DNA of 64,000 nt. It comes from Gallionella sp. Lineage in GTDB: Bacteria > Pseudomonadota > Gammaproteobacteria > Burkholderiales > Gallionellaceae. Numbering within the stretch: position 1 is the first letter of the stretch; each line of letters begins with the position of its first letter. The DNA lies in assembly GCA_028707275.1 (NCBI GenBank), contig JAQTUP010000008.1:49288-113287 (forward strand), in the 5' to 3' direction. The notes under the pieces are model-generated. The model did not search any database. It was not told the DNA's origin and was given only the letters and a program-made list of their open reading frames with translations. This document shows, in pieces, positions 27,401 to 36,517 of this stretch. Both the position numbers and the translations under genes were made by a program.

Positions 27401-27531
27401 GCACAGGTTCGGAAGTGATGCGCCGCATCGCAGCGCCCATGGTCGGCGGCATGATTTCCTCCGCGATTTTGACACTGCTGGTGATCCCGGTGATCTATGC
27501 CCTGTTCAAAGCGCGTGAACTGAAAACTTAA
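24418..27531 (+). CDS. HME-type RND efflux pump (CusA-like, Cu/Ag)
   Basis: ATG 24418 lies inside the end of the adaptor gene (11-nt overlap). The product is about 1037 aa with the RND layout: TM1, large periplasmic loop, TM2-6, second loop, TM8-12. The motif GAMVDAAIVMIENAHK in TM4 is the charged signature of CusA/SilA-type monovalent-metal pumps rather than the CzcA form. Periplasmic Met residues occur in MPASLPGMSVTKA, at the place where CusA binds Cu(I)/Ag(I). It uses the proton-motive force to export metal from periplasm or cytoplasm. No metal-sensing regulator gene is adjacent. Confidence 0.92.
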   Translation: MLNNIIDWSARNRFLVILATLFVTLTGIYAVFKTPLDALPDLSDVQVIVYTEYSGQAPQVVEDQVTYPLTTAMLAVPKSKVVRGFSFFGASFVYVIFEDGTDIYWARSRVLEYLSSIAGRLPKNVVPQLGPDATGVGWVYQYAVLGEKHNLAELRTMQDWYLRYQLTSAHGVAEVASIGGFVQQYQVTVDPVKLRAYGIPLNKVSQVVRDSNRDVGGRVVEMNETEYMVRGRGYLRGKSDIENLVVKAERGTPVLLRDIARVELGPDERRGLTELNGEGEVVSGIVMARYGQNALEVIRNIKEKIAEITPGLPPGVRIQTTYDRSDLIHRAIETLTRTLLEESLIVALVCMVFLMHARSALVAILMLPVGVLISFIAMRALGLNSNIMSLGGIAIAIGAMVDAAIVMIENAHKHLERVKEGESRTGAMIAACKEVGPALFFSLLIITVSFLPVFTLESQEGRMFSPLAFTKTFSMAGAALLSLTLVPVLMLLFIRGNIRPEAKNPLNRWLIAGYRPLINAVLTHKKMTLVAAVLVLIVSAYPATRLGSEFMPTLNEGTLLFMPASLPGMSVTKAAELLQTQDKIIRSFPEVTSVYGKAGRAQSATDPAPLEMFETVINLKPQEEWRSGMTTDKLIGEMNQALQFPGVANSWTMPIKARLDMLATGIRTPIGIKVFGKNLDEMERLSREIEAVIRRVPGTTSAFAERLTGGFYLDVTPDRIALARYGIGVGDLQEVIAAALGGETVTTTVEGRERFGVTVRYPRELRSSPELIAREVLVPTMEGAQIPLGQLARVSISRGAPAIRTENALLSAYIFVDIRDRDIGSYVADARRAVNEQVKFPPGYYATWSGQFEYMERAAAKMKIVIPITLLIIFLLLYLNFKRVTESLVVMLSVPFALVGGVWLLWLLDYNLSVAVAVGFIALAGVAAETGVVMLIYLEQAWQAIQSRCANEGRKPTAVDLQAAIMHGAVERVRPKMMTVVAIMAGLLPILWSHGTGSEVMRRIAAPMVGGMISSAILTLLVIPVIYALFKARELKT

Positions 27532-27544
27532 AAAAGGAAAAATC

Positions 27545-29239
27545 ATGCTCGATGAATTTATCCACGAGCCGCGCATCGCGTATTTTTCGATGGAAATTGC
27601 CTTGCGCAGCGAAATTCCAACTTATGCCGGAGGCTTAGGCATACTCGCGGGCGATACGTTGCGCTCGGCGACCGATCTGGGGCTGCCGATGGTGGCGGTG
27701 AGTCTGATCAGTCGCGCCGGTTATTTTCGCCAGACACTGGATCATGAGGGGACTCAACAGGAGTTGGCCGCAACCTGGACCCCGCAACGCTGGGCGCAGC
27801 CGCTCGATGCCAAAATTGCTGTTCGCATAGAAGAGCGCACAGTCTGGATTTGCGCCTGGCTCTACGTGCTCGAAGGGAGTATGGGCGGGCGTCAGCCGGT
27901 CTTGCTGCTCGATACCGATCTTGAAGAAAACACCCCCCAGGACCGTGAAATCACCCATTATCTTTACGGTGGCGACAATATCTACCGGCTAAAACAGGAG
28001 ATCGTGCTGGGTCTGGGCGGCGCGCGCCTGTTGCAGGCAACCGGTTTTTCGATACGGCATTTTCACATGAACGAAGGGCACTCCGCCCTGCTGGGTCTGG
28101 AGCTGATGAGGCGTTATACCTATTCGACGGAAGATTTAAGACCCGGGGAGTCGCCCTACAATTTTCCGCGTGTGCGCGAGATGTGCAGTTTTACCACGCA
28201 TACTCCGGTCGAAGCAGGGCACGATCGTTTCTCCTATGATCTGATCCGGCGCGTACTGGATAACGGCTTCGACCTTGAAATTATCAGGCGCCTGGCAGGT
28301 GAGGAGAGTCTGAATATGACGCGACTGGCATTGAGCCTGAGCGAATATGTCAACGGTGTCGCCCGTAAACATGCCGAGGTATCGAATGCCATGTTTCCGG
28401 GCTATCTTGTGCATGCCATTACCAATGGCGTGCATCCCTATACCTGGACCGCTGAGTCTTTTCGGCAGATTTATGATCATTATGTGCCGGGCTGGTGTCA
28501 TGAACCCCAGCTGCTCATACGCGCCGACTGCTGCATTCCTGATGCGGCGATCTGGCAGGCGCACGTACAGGCCAAACAACAGCTGATCGACACGGTCTTT
28601 TCCATGACAGGCGTGACGCTGCAAGCGCAGATGCCGATCATAGGCTTCGCGCGCCGTATGACGGCCTATAAACGACCCGATTTTTTGTTCTCTGACCTTG
28701 AACGCTTAAAGGGCATCGCCGGAAAATATCCGTTTCAGATTGTATTGGCCGGCAAGGCGCATCCTAAGGATGAAGTCGGCAAGCAGATGATCATGCAACT
28801 GCACCGTCATGCGCGTGCGCTGGCAGACAATATCACGGTGGTGTATCTGCCCGATTACGACATGGCGCTGGCACAGACGCTCACGGCAGGATCCGATGTC
28901 TGGCTCAACACGCCCTTGCCGCCGCTGGAGGCATCCGGCACCAGCGGCATGAAAGCCGCGTTCAACGGGGTGCCGAACCTGTCCGTGCTCGACGGCTGGT
29001 GGATCGAGGGCTGTATCGAGGGGGTGACCGGCTGGGCGATCAACGATGCGGCAGGATTGGCCGATGGCTCCGCGCACATGCTCTACGACAAGCTGGAAAA
29101 AGTGGTTCTGCCGCTGTATTACGATCAAAGTGACGGCGGATGGATCAGGCTGATGAAGGGCGCGATCAGCAAGAACGCGTCCTACTTCAATAGTCATCGC
29201 ATGATGCGCCGCTATGCGACAGAAGCTTATGGAGGGTAG
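27545..29239 (+). CDS. Short alpha-glucan phosphorylase (GT35 family)
   Basis: This 564-aa protein begins with IAYFSMEIALRSEIPTYAGG and ends with the phosphorylase core including the pyridoxal-phosphate region (GTSGMKAAFN, with the PLP Lys). It should phosphorolyse alpha-1,4-glucans to glucose-1-phosphate. It is the compact 'alpha-glucan family phosphorylase' form, much shorter than muscle-type GlgP. ATG 27545 follows AAAGGAAAA, only 13 nt after the RND gene, so it may be read through from the efflux operon although it belongs functionally with glycogen genes. It converges with glgA. Confidence 0.88.
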   Translation: MLDEFIHEPRIAYFSMEIALRSEIPTYAGGLGILAGDTLRSATDLGLPMVAVSLISRAGYFRQTLDHEGTQQELAATWTPQRWAQPLDAKIAVRIEERTVWICAWLYVLEGSMGGRQPVLLLDTDLEENTPQDREITHYLYGGDNIYRLKQEIVLGLGGARLLQATGFSIRHFHMNEGHSALLGLELMRRYTYSTEDLRPGESPYNFPRVREMCSFTTHTPVEAGHDRFSYDLIRRVLDNGFDLEIIRRLAGEESLNMTRLALSLSEYVNGVARKHAEVSNAMFPGYLVHAITNGVHPYTWTAESFRQIYDHYVPGWCHEPQLLIRADCCIPDAAIWQAHVQAKQQLIDTVFSMTGVTLQAQMPIIGFARRMTAYKRPDFLFSDLERLKGIAGKYPFQIVLAGKAHPKDEVGKQMIMQLHRHARALADNITVVYLPDYDMALAQTLTAGSDVWLNTPLPPLEASGTSGMKAAFNGVPNLSVLDGWWIEGCIEGVTGWAINDAAGLADGSAHMLYDKLEKVVLPLYYDQSDGGWIRLMKGAISKNASYFNSHRMMRRYATEAYGG

Positions 29240-29381
29240 GGCGTGCCTGCCCGGAAATAGCCTGCGGCCACATGCTCGAACAGTCTTCGCCCAACTGCAC
29301 TGCTATTTTCTGGCTATCTGCGGCAGCGCACAGGGGTTGAGGGTGGCACTGGACGTAAGCTACTCGCCAAAATCTGCCCTG

Positions 29382-30839
29382 CTATTTCCATCCCAGCACC
29401 TTCATGTACACGCGGCGATAGGCGCGGGCGCTGGTTTCCCACGAGAAGTCCTTGGACATGCAGTTTTTGCGCAAGGCTTTCCATTTACGCTGATCGTGGT
29501 ACAAATCGATGGCGCGTTTGATGGTGAAAAACAAATTATTCGCCGTCATGCCGCTGAAAACGAAGCCGCTGGCAGTGCCGTTTTTTAAAGTTTCCGGCGT
29601 ACAATCCACCACAGAATCGGCCAGGCCTCCTGTGTTATGTACCACAGGCGGCGTGCCATAGCGCTGACTGTAAAACTGGTTTAGGCCGCATGGCTCGAAA
29701 CGCGAGGGCATGATGAACAAATCCGCTCCGGCTTCGATCTGATGCGAGAGACCTTCATCAAAACCTATCATGGCAGCGACGCGGCCCGGATAGCGCAGCG
29801 CCAGTTCGCGCGCGGCCTGTTGCATGAAGGCTTCACCGCTGCCCAGGATGACCAGTTGCACCGGCATTTCCAGCAAACGCGGGGCGATTTCCAGCAATAA
29901 ATCCAGCCCTTTCTGGTGAGTCAGACGGCTGACGATGCCCAGCAACGGGATGCCCGCGTCGCTATCTAACCCCATGCGCATTTGCAACGCCAGCTTGTTA
30001 TGCGCCTTGCCTGCCATGCGGCTGGCACTGAAATGGCTGTGCAGGTGTTTGTCGGACTCAGGATCCCATTCCTGCGTGTCTATGCCGTTGAGTATTCCGG
30101 TAATATCATCGCGTCTGGCGTGCAGCAAGCCTTGCAGACCGAAGCCCAACTCAGCGCTCTGGATTTCCCGCGCGTAGTTCGGGCTGACCGTGGTGATGTG
30201 GTAGGCGTAATATAAGCCGGCCTTGAGAAAAGACATATTGCCGTACAGTTCGATGCCATTGACATTGAAACTGGCCGGCGGCAGGTGCAGCAACTGCACT
30301 TTCTGCGGGCGGAAATTACCCTGAAAGGCCAGATTGTGGATGGTGATGATGTTAGGGACAGAGCCTTTGGCGACGCTCAGATAAACGCCCGTCAGGCCGG
30401 TTTGCCAGTCGTTGCCATGCACCAGATTCGGACGCCAGCTAAGCGGCGACTCGTCGCTGCCTAAAACGGCGGCCACTTTGGATAACAGGCCGAATCTTAA
30501 CGGGTTATCAATCCAGTCGTGACCATTGGGATCGGAGTAGGGGCCGCCTTCGCGCTGAAATAAAGGCGGACAGTCCAGCACCAGCAGCGGCACACCGCTT
30601 TTCATGATGGAAAAGATCAGGCGTGAGGGCGGGAATCCGGGTAAATCCTTAAAAGTTGCAACCACCTCGCTGGGGCCCATTTTCGCCAGCACCTGCGTGT
30701 AACCGGGAACCAGCACCCGCACATCGACATTGATCTGGCGCAGTGCGGGCGGCAGTGCGCCGCTGACATCGGCCAGCCCCCCTGTCTTGATTAACGGAGC
30801 TACTTCGGATGTAACAAATAAAACTTTAATTTCAGGCAT
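29382..30839 (-). CDS. glgA: Glycogen synthase (ADP-glucose type)
   Basis: GT5 glycogen synthase of 485 aa. The N-terminal KTGGLADVSGALP is the ADP-glucose binding motif, and the C-terminal GT-B half holds SRFEPCGLNQ. It transfers glucose from ADP-glucose to the growing glycogen chain in the cytoplasm. The start ATG 30839 is chosen because AGAGGATAGAA precedes it and the product then begins MPEIKVLFVTSEV. A longer frame would overlap the upstream gene. It lies 47 nt downstream of the long phosphorylase and is probably in the same operon. Confidence 0.94.
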   Translation of the reverse strand: MPEIKVLFVTSEVAPLIKTGGLADVSGALPPALRQINVDVRVLVPGYTQVLAKMGPSEVVATFKDLPGFPPSRLIFSIMKSGVPLLVLDCPPLFQREGGPYSDPNGHDWIDNPLRFGLLSKVAAVLGSDESPLSWRPNLVHGNDWQTGLTGVYLSVAKGSVPNIITIHNLAFQGNFRPQKVQLLHLPPASFNVNGIELYGNMSFLKAGLYYAYHITTVSPNYAREIQSAELGFGLQGLLHARRDDITGILNGIDTQEWDPESDKHLHSHFSASRMAGKAHNKLALQMRMGLDSDAGIPLLGIVSRLTHQKGLDLLLEIAPRLLEMPVQLVILGSGEAFMQQAARELALRYPGRVAAMIGFDEGLSHQIEAGADLFIMPSRFEPCGLNQFYSQRYGTPPVVHNTGGLADSVVDCTPETLKNGTASGFVFSGMTANNLFFTIKRAIDLYHDQRKWKALRKNCMSKDFSWETSARAYRRVYMKVLGWK

Positions 30840-30886
30840 TTCTATCCTCTTTTCACCACTTGATTTTGGCTTGACTCCGCACTCCG

Positions 30887-33442
30887 CTACAGCCACCTCA
30901 TCATGCCCAGCTCGAACGGATGCGTGATCAGTTCATGATACGGATAAACACGAATACGGTATTCCAGGTTGCCGCATTGTTCGGGTTGTAACTCGGTGAC
31001 AAAAATATTTTCACCGCTCTCGCGGGTCTCGCCGGTGGATTCAAACCGGTAGTGGCGCGCGGATGACAAGCCTTCTGTATTAAAACCCATCAGAATTTCA
31101 ACCACCACATCCTCCGGCGCCAGCCCGTTGAGTTTAACGGCCACCTCAAAACGCAGGCTGTCACCGAAGTTAATTTGTCCCACAGGAGGATCGTTGCGGG
31201 AGAGCGTAACCCCTTCCCATGCCTGTCTCACCCGCGCTTTCCAGACGGCTAAAAGACGCGAGTTGCTGTACTGGTTTTGCGCGTACAAAACATGTTGTCG
31301 GCTGGCCGGTAAATAGCATTTTGCCAGGTACTCGCCTACCATGCGTTTGGAATTGAAGCGCGGGATAATGCTCGCCATCGAACGTTTGGCCATCTTCACC
31401 CAGTTGGGCGAGAAGCCCATCTTGCCATAGGCATAGTACGATGGCATGACATGATCTATCAGCAACTCATAGAGCGTACGATTTTCCTCATGCGTGCGAA
31501 CTTCTTCGCTTAAAGTCTCAGAGACAGGTTTGATGGCCCAGCCATTTTTGCCATCATAGCCCTCCCCCCACCAGCCATCTAATACAGACAGATTGATGCA
31601 GCCATTCATCCCGGCCTTCATGCCCGATGTACCGCTCGCTTCGAGCGGATACAGCGGATTGTTCAGCCATACATCGACGCCTGATACCAGTTTGCGCGAC
31701 AAGGCCAGATCGTAGCCTTCGACGATCAGTATCTTGCCGGTAAATTCATCCATTTTGGATATATAGGTGATGTGGCGTATCAGGTCTTGTCCCGGAACGT
31801 CCGCCGGATGCGCCTTGCCGGCAAAAATAAATACGACCGGGCGCTCGGGGTTATGCAGTATTTCACGCAGCCAGTCGAGGTTGCTGAACAACATGGTGGC
31901 GCGTTTATATGTCGCGAAACGGCGCGCAAAACCGACGGTGAGGATGTTCGGGTTTTCCGGATTGACGTATTTGAGCAGCCGGTCCAGATGGGCCTCCGAG
32001 CCGTGATTGCGAAAATGCTGAGTCTTGATGCGCTGACTCACCGCATTGAGCATCTTGACCTTCAGGGTCTGATGCACGCTCCAGAACACGTGATCCGGGA
32101 TATTTTCCACGCCGTCCCACAGCTTCAAATCGTTCATGCGCGAATTCCACTCGGAACCTAAGAAACGCTCCAGCACTTCGATCCATTCGATCGCCAGAAA
32201 CGTGGGTGCATGAACGCCATTGGTGACATAAGTCATCGGATTTTCATCCGGTTCAATCTCGGGCCACATGTCAGCGCAGATTCGCGCCGACACATCACCG
32301 TGAATGCGCGAGACGCCGTTGTGAAAGCGTGAGCCGCGCAACGCCAGCGCCGTCATATTAAAATCCGGACTGTTGCCGCTGCGCCCGAGTGCCATAAACT
32401 GGTCATGACTGACTTTAAGTTGGGGATAATAATTTTCAAAGTAAGATCTGATCATTCCTTCGCCGAAGTGATCGTGTCCGGCAGGAACGGGCGTATGCGT
32501 GGTGAAAATGGTATTCACGGCCACGGCTTCGAGCGCGCTGGCAAAGTCAAAATCCTCCTGCACGGTCTTTTGCCGCATGCGCTCTAACATCATAAAGGCG
32601 GCATGCCCTTCATTGATATGCCAGACAGTCGGTTTTAAGCCGATTTCCTGCATGGCGCGCACCCCCCCTATTCCCAGCACGATTTCCTGCTCGATGCGCA
32701 TCAGGGTGTCGCCGCCGTACAGCCTGTGGGTAATATCCCTGTCGTGCAGATTATTGGCGTCCAAATCCGTATCCAGCAGATAAAGCATGATATGGCCGAC
32801 GCGCGCCTGCCAGATCTTGATATGCACAACGCGCCCGGGCAGGTCGATCGAAATGTAGGCGTCCGTTCCGTCGTGGCGCACGGCGGGGGATACCGGCAAA
32901 TCATCGAAGCTCGAATCGGTGTTGCTGGCAATCTGATTGCCCTCCCCGTCTATGGTCTGATGAAAATAACCCTGGCGGTATAACAGCCCGATGCCGACAA
33001 ACGGCAGACGCAAGTCGCTGGCGGCCTTGCAGTGATCTCCTGCCAGGATCCCCAGACCACCGGAATAAATCGGGAAGCTTTCGTGAAAGCCGAATTCGGC
33101 ACAAAAATAGGCGATCAGATCATTCTGGCCTAACCAGTCAGCCCCGCCGCTCTGCATGGCATAATCGTGATAGGTATCATAATCGGCCAGCACCCGGTTG
33201 AAATTGCCGATAAATACCTGGTCGTTCGCCGCATCAATCAGGAGCTGTTCATCCACCCGCTTTAAAAATGCTTTCGGGCTGTGCCCTGTGGCCTTCCATA
33301 ACCCGGGGTGCAACCGGGCAAACAGTTTGCGCGTGGGTCTGTCCCAGCTATACCAGAGATTGTTGGACAACTCTTCGAGACGCGCCAGTCTCGCGGGTAT
33401 TTTTGGGCGCACTTGCAAGGCGTAGGCGGTACTTTTATTCAC
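30887..33442 (-). CDS. glgP: Long alpha-glucan phosphorylase with N-terminal DUF3417 domain
   Basis: The 851-aa protein has an N-terminal DUF3417-like region (about 10-115, with LEELSNNLWYSWD), a GT35 phosphorylase core, the PLP segment GTSGMKAGMN, and a C-terminal extension (from about 720) seen in this subfamily. It degrades glycogen or maltodextrin to glucose-1-phosphate. GTG 33442 is selected because AGAGGGA lies 6 nt upstream; a TTG at 33448 abuts that site. It precedes glgA. Together with the short phosphorylase at 27545, the window has two phosphorylases of different subtypes flanking one synthase. Confidence 0.92.
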   Translation of the reverse strand: MNKSTAYALQVRPKIPARLARLEELSNNLWYSWDRPTRKLFARLHPGLWKATGHSPKAFLKRVDEQLLIDAANDQVFIGNFNRVLADYDTYHDYAMQSGGADWLGQNDLIAYFCAEFGFHESFPIYSGGLGILAGDHCKAASDLRLPFVGIGLLYRQGYFHQTIDGEGNQIASNTDSSFDDLPVSPAVRHDGTDAYISIDLPGRVVHIKIWQARVGHIMLYLLDTDLDANNLHDRDITHRLYGGDTLMRIEQEIVLGIGGVRAMQEIGLKPTVWHINEGHAAFMMLERMRQKTVQEDFDFASALEAVAVNTIFTTHTPVPAGHDHFGEGMIRSYFENYYPQLKVSHDQFMALGRSGNSPDFNMTALALRGSRFHNGVSRIHGDVSARICADMWPEIEPDENPMTYVTNGVHAPTFLAIEWIEVLERFLGSEWNSRMNDLKLWDGVENIPDHVFWSVHQTLKVKMLNAVSQRIKTQHFRNHGSEAHLDRLLKYVNPENPNILTVGFARRFATYKRATMLFSNLDWLREILHNPERPVVFIFAGKAHPADVPGQDLIRHITYISKMDEFTGKILIVEGYDLALSRKLVSGVDVWLNNPLYPLEASGTSGMKAGMNGCINLSVLDGWWGEGYDGKNGWAIKPVSETLSEEVRTHEENRTLYELLIDHVMPSYYAYGKMGFSPNWVKMAKRSMASIIPRFNSKRMVGEYLAKCYLPASRQHVLYAQNQYSNSRLLAVWKARVRQAWEGVTLSRNDPPVGQINFGDSLRFEVAVKLNGLAPEDVVVEILMGFNTEGLSSARHYRFESTGETRESGENIFVTELQPEQCGNLEYRIRVYPYHELITHPFELGMMRWL

Positions 33443-33552
33443 AATCAATCCCTCTTAGTCAGACCAAAAAGTACGGCACTCGGTGTACAGATTATAGCTC
33501 AGGCATGCCCGCAGCACCGCGCTCAGCTGCCAGGAAAATTGTGGCAAGGCCG

Positions 33553-34452
33553 CTAACCTTTTTCCATGAAGCGTTCAATATGCGCCAAAAAAGCGCGCGT
33601 CCTGGCAGGCAGATAGCGGCGCATCGGCATCACCGCCCAGGCGGGAACGGCGGGCAAAGACCATTCCGGCAGCACTCGCACCAGATGACCTGCTCTCACA
33701 TCGACTGCGGCAAAACTGCACGGCAACGCGCCTATGCCCGCCCCGTCCAGCAGCAATTGCTGGATCATGTCGGGGGAATTGAGGGTGAGCCGTCCGGGCG
33801 GCACCCCCGCCCATTCGGCGCGATCGCACCGCAACTTCCAGGGAACGGCGGCGCCTGTGTCAGAGAGCAGGCGAACCGCTGCATGACGGACGAGATCGTC
33901 AGGATGAAGCGGCGCGGGTTTTAGCGCAAGATAAATGGGGCTGGCATAAAGCGCGAACTGTTGTTCGTCTATGCGCCGTGCAACCAGCGTGCTGTCGTCG
34001 GTCAACTCCCCCATGCGTATCGCCATGTCATAGCGTTCACCGATCAGATCGACGCGGCGCGATGATAAATCCAGATCCAGCAAGATGGCAGGATAAGCCT
34101 CGATGAAGGTCGCGATGGCGCGCGAAAAATGGTGCCGGGCATAGTCCCCCGGCATGGAGACGCGCAGTCGCCCGTGAGGTTTCGCATCCTGACTGTGCAC
34201 AAAATCCTCCGCCGAGGCGACTTCTTCCGCGACACGACGGCAATGCTCTAAAAATTCCAGACCAAAGTCGGTCAGCGTCAGGCGGCGGGTGGTGCGTATG
34301 ATCAATTGCTGCCCCAGTGCGGCCTCCAGATGCGTCATGCGCCGTGAAACCGTGGCCTTGGGGATGGACAGATACTCGGATGCGCGCACCATACTCATCT
34401 GTTCTGCGATGGTCGCAAACAGAATGTAATCATCGGCTGAAATATGTTCCAT
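33553..34452 (-). CDS. LysR-family transcriptional regulator
   Basis: This is an N-terminal winged helix-turn-helix (residues about 5-62, with ASEYLSIPKATVSRRMTHLE) plus a LysR substrate-binding domain. It is of the CrgA/AaeR-like subgroup recognisable from the KATVSRR recognition helix. ATG 34452 gives a family-like start (MEHISADDY); an upstream GTG at 34494 would add 14 residues. It is divergent from the pirin gene with only about 86 nt between the start codons, so it most likely regulates the pirin-b561-YceI-OYE operon. The inducer is unknown. Confidence 0.9.
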   Translation of the reverse strand: MEHISADDYILFATIAEQMSMVRASEYLSIPKATVSRRMTHLEAALGQQLIIRTTRRLTLTDFGLEFLEHCRRVAEEVASAEDFVHSQDAKPHGRLRVSMPGDYARHHFSRAIATFIEAYPAILLDLDLSSRRVDLIGERYDMAIRMGELTDDSTLVARRIDEQQFALYASPIYLALKPAPLHPDDLVRHAAVRLLSDTGAAVPWKLRCDRAEWAGVPPGRLTLNSPDMIQQLLLDGAGIGALPCSFAAVDVRAGHLVRVLPEWSLPAVPAWAVMPMRRYLPARTRAFLAHIERFMEKG

Positions 34453-34538
34453 ATATGAGATAGTCTGTCCCGAATTAGCGGCTTTATCTGGCACTGGGAC
34501 TACTCTACCATGCGTTTACCTCACAGGAGAAGAAGGCC

Positions 34539-35381
34539 ATGAACATAAAGCACAGCCGCAGTATCGAGCAACTGGTCACAGGCGTGGCCACATCCGATGG
34601 TGCCGGCGTAAAACTCACCCGCGTGTTGACCGGAAAGCTCCAGCGCCGCCTCGATCCGTTTTTGATGCTGGATGCGTTTGGCAGCGACAACCCGGACGAC
34701 TATATCGCAGGATTTCCGGATCATCCGCATCGCGGCTTCGAGACGGTGACCTATATGTTGGCCGGTCGCATGCGGCATCGGGACAACGCGGGACACGAAG
34801 GATTGCTGGATAACGGCGGCGTGCAGTGGATGACTGCCGGACGCGGCGTGATCCATTCTGAAATCCCGGAACAGGAAGACGGCATCATGGAGGGATTTCA
34901 GCTCTGGCTGAACCTGCCCGCCAAAAACAAGATGACCGCCCCCTGGTATCGCGACTTTCCCAGTGCCGCCATCCCCGAACATGTCACTCAGGATAATGTC
35001 ACCATACGGGTGATTGCCGGACGTGCCTGCGGTATCGAGGGGGCTGTCATGCGAGAGGATACCGAACCTATGTATCTGGATATACATCTGCCGGCGGACG
35101 CCACATTCGATGCGGCAATACCTGCCACCCATAACGCATTTATCTACGTTTATCGCGGGGAAGTGAGCGTGGGCGACACGCAGGTCGGGGCGCAGCGCAT
35201 GGGGATTTTGAGCAACACGGGAGACGGCGTGAGATTGACGGCGAACGGTAACACGCGCCTGATTCTGATCGCCGGTCGTCCGCTGAATGAACCCATCGTG
35301 CAATATGGCCCCTTCGTGATGAATACTCAGGAAGAGATTCATCAGGCGCTGAATGATTTCAGAAACGACAGGTTTGCCTGA
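34539..35381 (+). CDS. Pirin family protein
   Basis: This 280-aa bicupin has metal ligands His62, His64, His106 and Glu108, seen in HPHRGFETVTY and GVIHSE. Such ligands bind Fe(II) in pirins, some of which have quercetinase activity or modulate other proteins. ATG 34539 follows AGGAGAAGAAGG. It is the first gene of a co-oriented run with cytochrome b561, two YceI proteins and an Old Yellow Enzyme, a setting that suggests a redox or electrophile response. Confidence 0.92.
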   Translation: MNIKHSRSIEQLVTGVATSDGAGVKLTRVLTGKLQRRLDPFLMLDAFGSDNPDDYIAGFPDHPHRGFETVTYMLAGRMRHRDNAGHEGLLDNGGVQWMTAGRGVIHSEIPEQEDGIMEGFQLWLNLPAKNKMTAPWYRDFPSAAIPEHVTQDNVTIRVIAGRACGIEGAVMREDTEPMYLDIHLPADATFDAAIPATHNAFIYVYRGEVSVGDTQVGAQRMGILSNTGDGVRLTANGNTRLILIAGRPLNEPIVQYGPFVMNTQEEIHQALNDFRNDRFA

Positions 35382-35382
35382 C

Positions 35383-35916
35383 ATGACAACGCGCTATACC
35401 CGTACCGCCATGACACTGCACTGGCTGATGGCACTGCTGATTTTAGTGGTTTTTCCGCTAGGTCTGTACATGCACGATTTGAAGCTATCGCCCCTCAAGC
35501 TCGAACTCTACAGCTATCACAAATGGACAGGCATCAGTTTGCTGTTACTGGCGGCATTTCGCATTCTGTGGCGCAGCGCACATACCCCGCCACCGTTACC
35601 GGCTACCCTGCCGCACTGGCAGCAACTGGCCAGCGGTGCAGTTCATGCGCTTTTGTATCTGCTGCTGCTGACCATTCCGATGACAGGCTGGTTGATGAGT
35701 TCTGCCAGGGGAATCACGACTGTCTGGTTCGGATTATTGCCGCTGCCCGATCTGATCGGGCGCGACAAGGCGCTGGGCCAGTTGCTGGGGGCTGTCCATG
35801 AAAACCTCAATTACGCGCTGCTGTTGCTCGTCCTTGTCCACACAGGCGCGGCACTCAAACATCGTTACATCGACAAGGATCAGCTGTTGAGCCGCATGTT
35901 ACCCGGAAGGAAATAA
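35383..35916 (+). CDS. Cytochrome b561 (di-heme membrane protein)
   Basis: The 177 aa form four transmembrane helices with heme-ligand histidines in TLHW (TM1), YSYHKW (TM2), GAVHALLY (TM3) and VHTGAALKH (TM4). It is the CybB-like family that moves electrons between quinone and periplasmic acceptors. ATG 35383 lies one base after the pirin stop. It is followed after 3 nt by a YceI gene; b561-YceI pairs are common and suggest membrane electron transfer tied to an isoprenoid-binding periplasmic protein. Confidence 0.92.
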   Translation: MTTRYTRTAMTLHWLMALLILVVFPLGLYMHDLKLSPLKLELYSYHKWTGISLLLLAAFRILWRSAHTPPPLPATLPHWQQLASGAVHALLYLLLLTIPMTGWLMSSARGITTVWFGLLPLPDLIGRDKALGQLLGAVHENLNYALLLLVLVHTGAALKHRYIDKDQLLSRMLPGRK

Positions 35917-35919
35917 GGC

Positions 35920-36501
35920 ATGAATTACCTGTACAAAAGTGCGTTACTGAGTCTGCTGCTGACCATCAACCCGGCACAGGCGCTGGAATTTAATCAGCTG
36001 CAACCCGCTCAAAGCACAATGACCTTTGGCTATCGCCAGATGGGGGTATCGATGGAGGGCAAATTCAACCGGTTTGCGGCGAAAATCACCTTCGATCCTG
36101 CGAAACTATCCAGCGCTGCGGCAAAAATAGAGGTGTATCTTGCCAGCATAGACACGGGGCTGGCCGAAGCTAACGAAGAAGTGGCGGGCAAAAAATGGTT
36201 CGATGTCGGCGCTTATCCTGTCGCGCGCTTCACATCCACCGGCATCAAGGCGCTGGGAGGCAATCGCTATCAGGCCACAGGCCGCCTTTTTATCAAGGGC
36301 CGGACACTGGATGTGACAGCCCCCCTCACCTTCCAGCTTGACGGCCATCGCGGTCTGTTCGATGGCAGCTTCATCATCAAACGCACAGCCTACGCAATAG
36401 GCACGGGCGAATGGGCTGACCTTGACACCGTGGCAGATGATATTCAGATCAGGTTCCATTTAGTCGTCACAGCATCACCCGCAGTAAATCCCGTCCATTA
36501 A
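35920..36501 (+). CDS. YceI-family periplasmic lipid-binding-like protein (first copy)
   Basis: The 193 aa start with a signal peptide (about 1-21, ending PAQA) followed by a YceI beta-barrel (MTFGYRQMGVSMEGKF, then the KIEVYLASIDTG strand pair). YceI proteins bind polyisoprenoid or quinone-type lipids in a lipocalin-like barrel. The gene sits 3 nt after cytochrome b561 and 16 nt before a second YceI gene. The two copies differ greatly in sequence, so they are an old duplication or independent members. Confidence 0.88.
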   Translation: MNYLYKSALLSLLLTINPAQALEFNQLQPAQSTMTFGYRQMGVSMEGKFNRFAAKITFDPAKLSSAAAKIEVYLASIDTGLAEANEEVAGKKWFDVGAYPVARFTSTGIKALGGNRYQATGRLFIKGRTLDVTAPLTFQLDGHRGLFDGSFIIKRTAYAIGTGEWADLDTVADDIQIRFHLVVTASPAVNPVH

Positions 36502-36517
36502 CCCGCCAGGAAAAAAC

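Noticed and set aside
29214..29588. 124-codon open frame between converging glycogen genes
   Set aside because: It overlaps the ends of both real genes and no family resemblance is visible.
34521..35384. Long antisense open frame opposite the pirin gene
   Set aside because: The sense strand encodes an intact pirin with all metal ligands; the antisense frame is a shadow.
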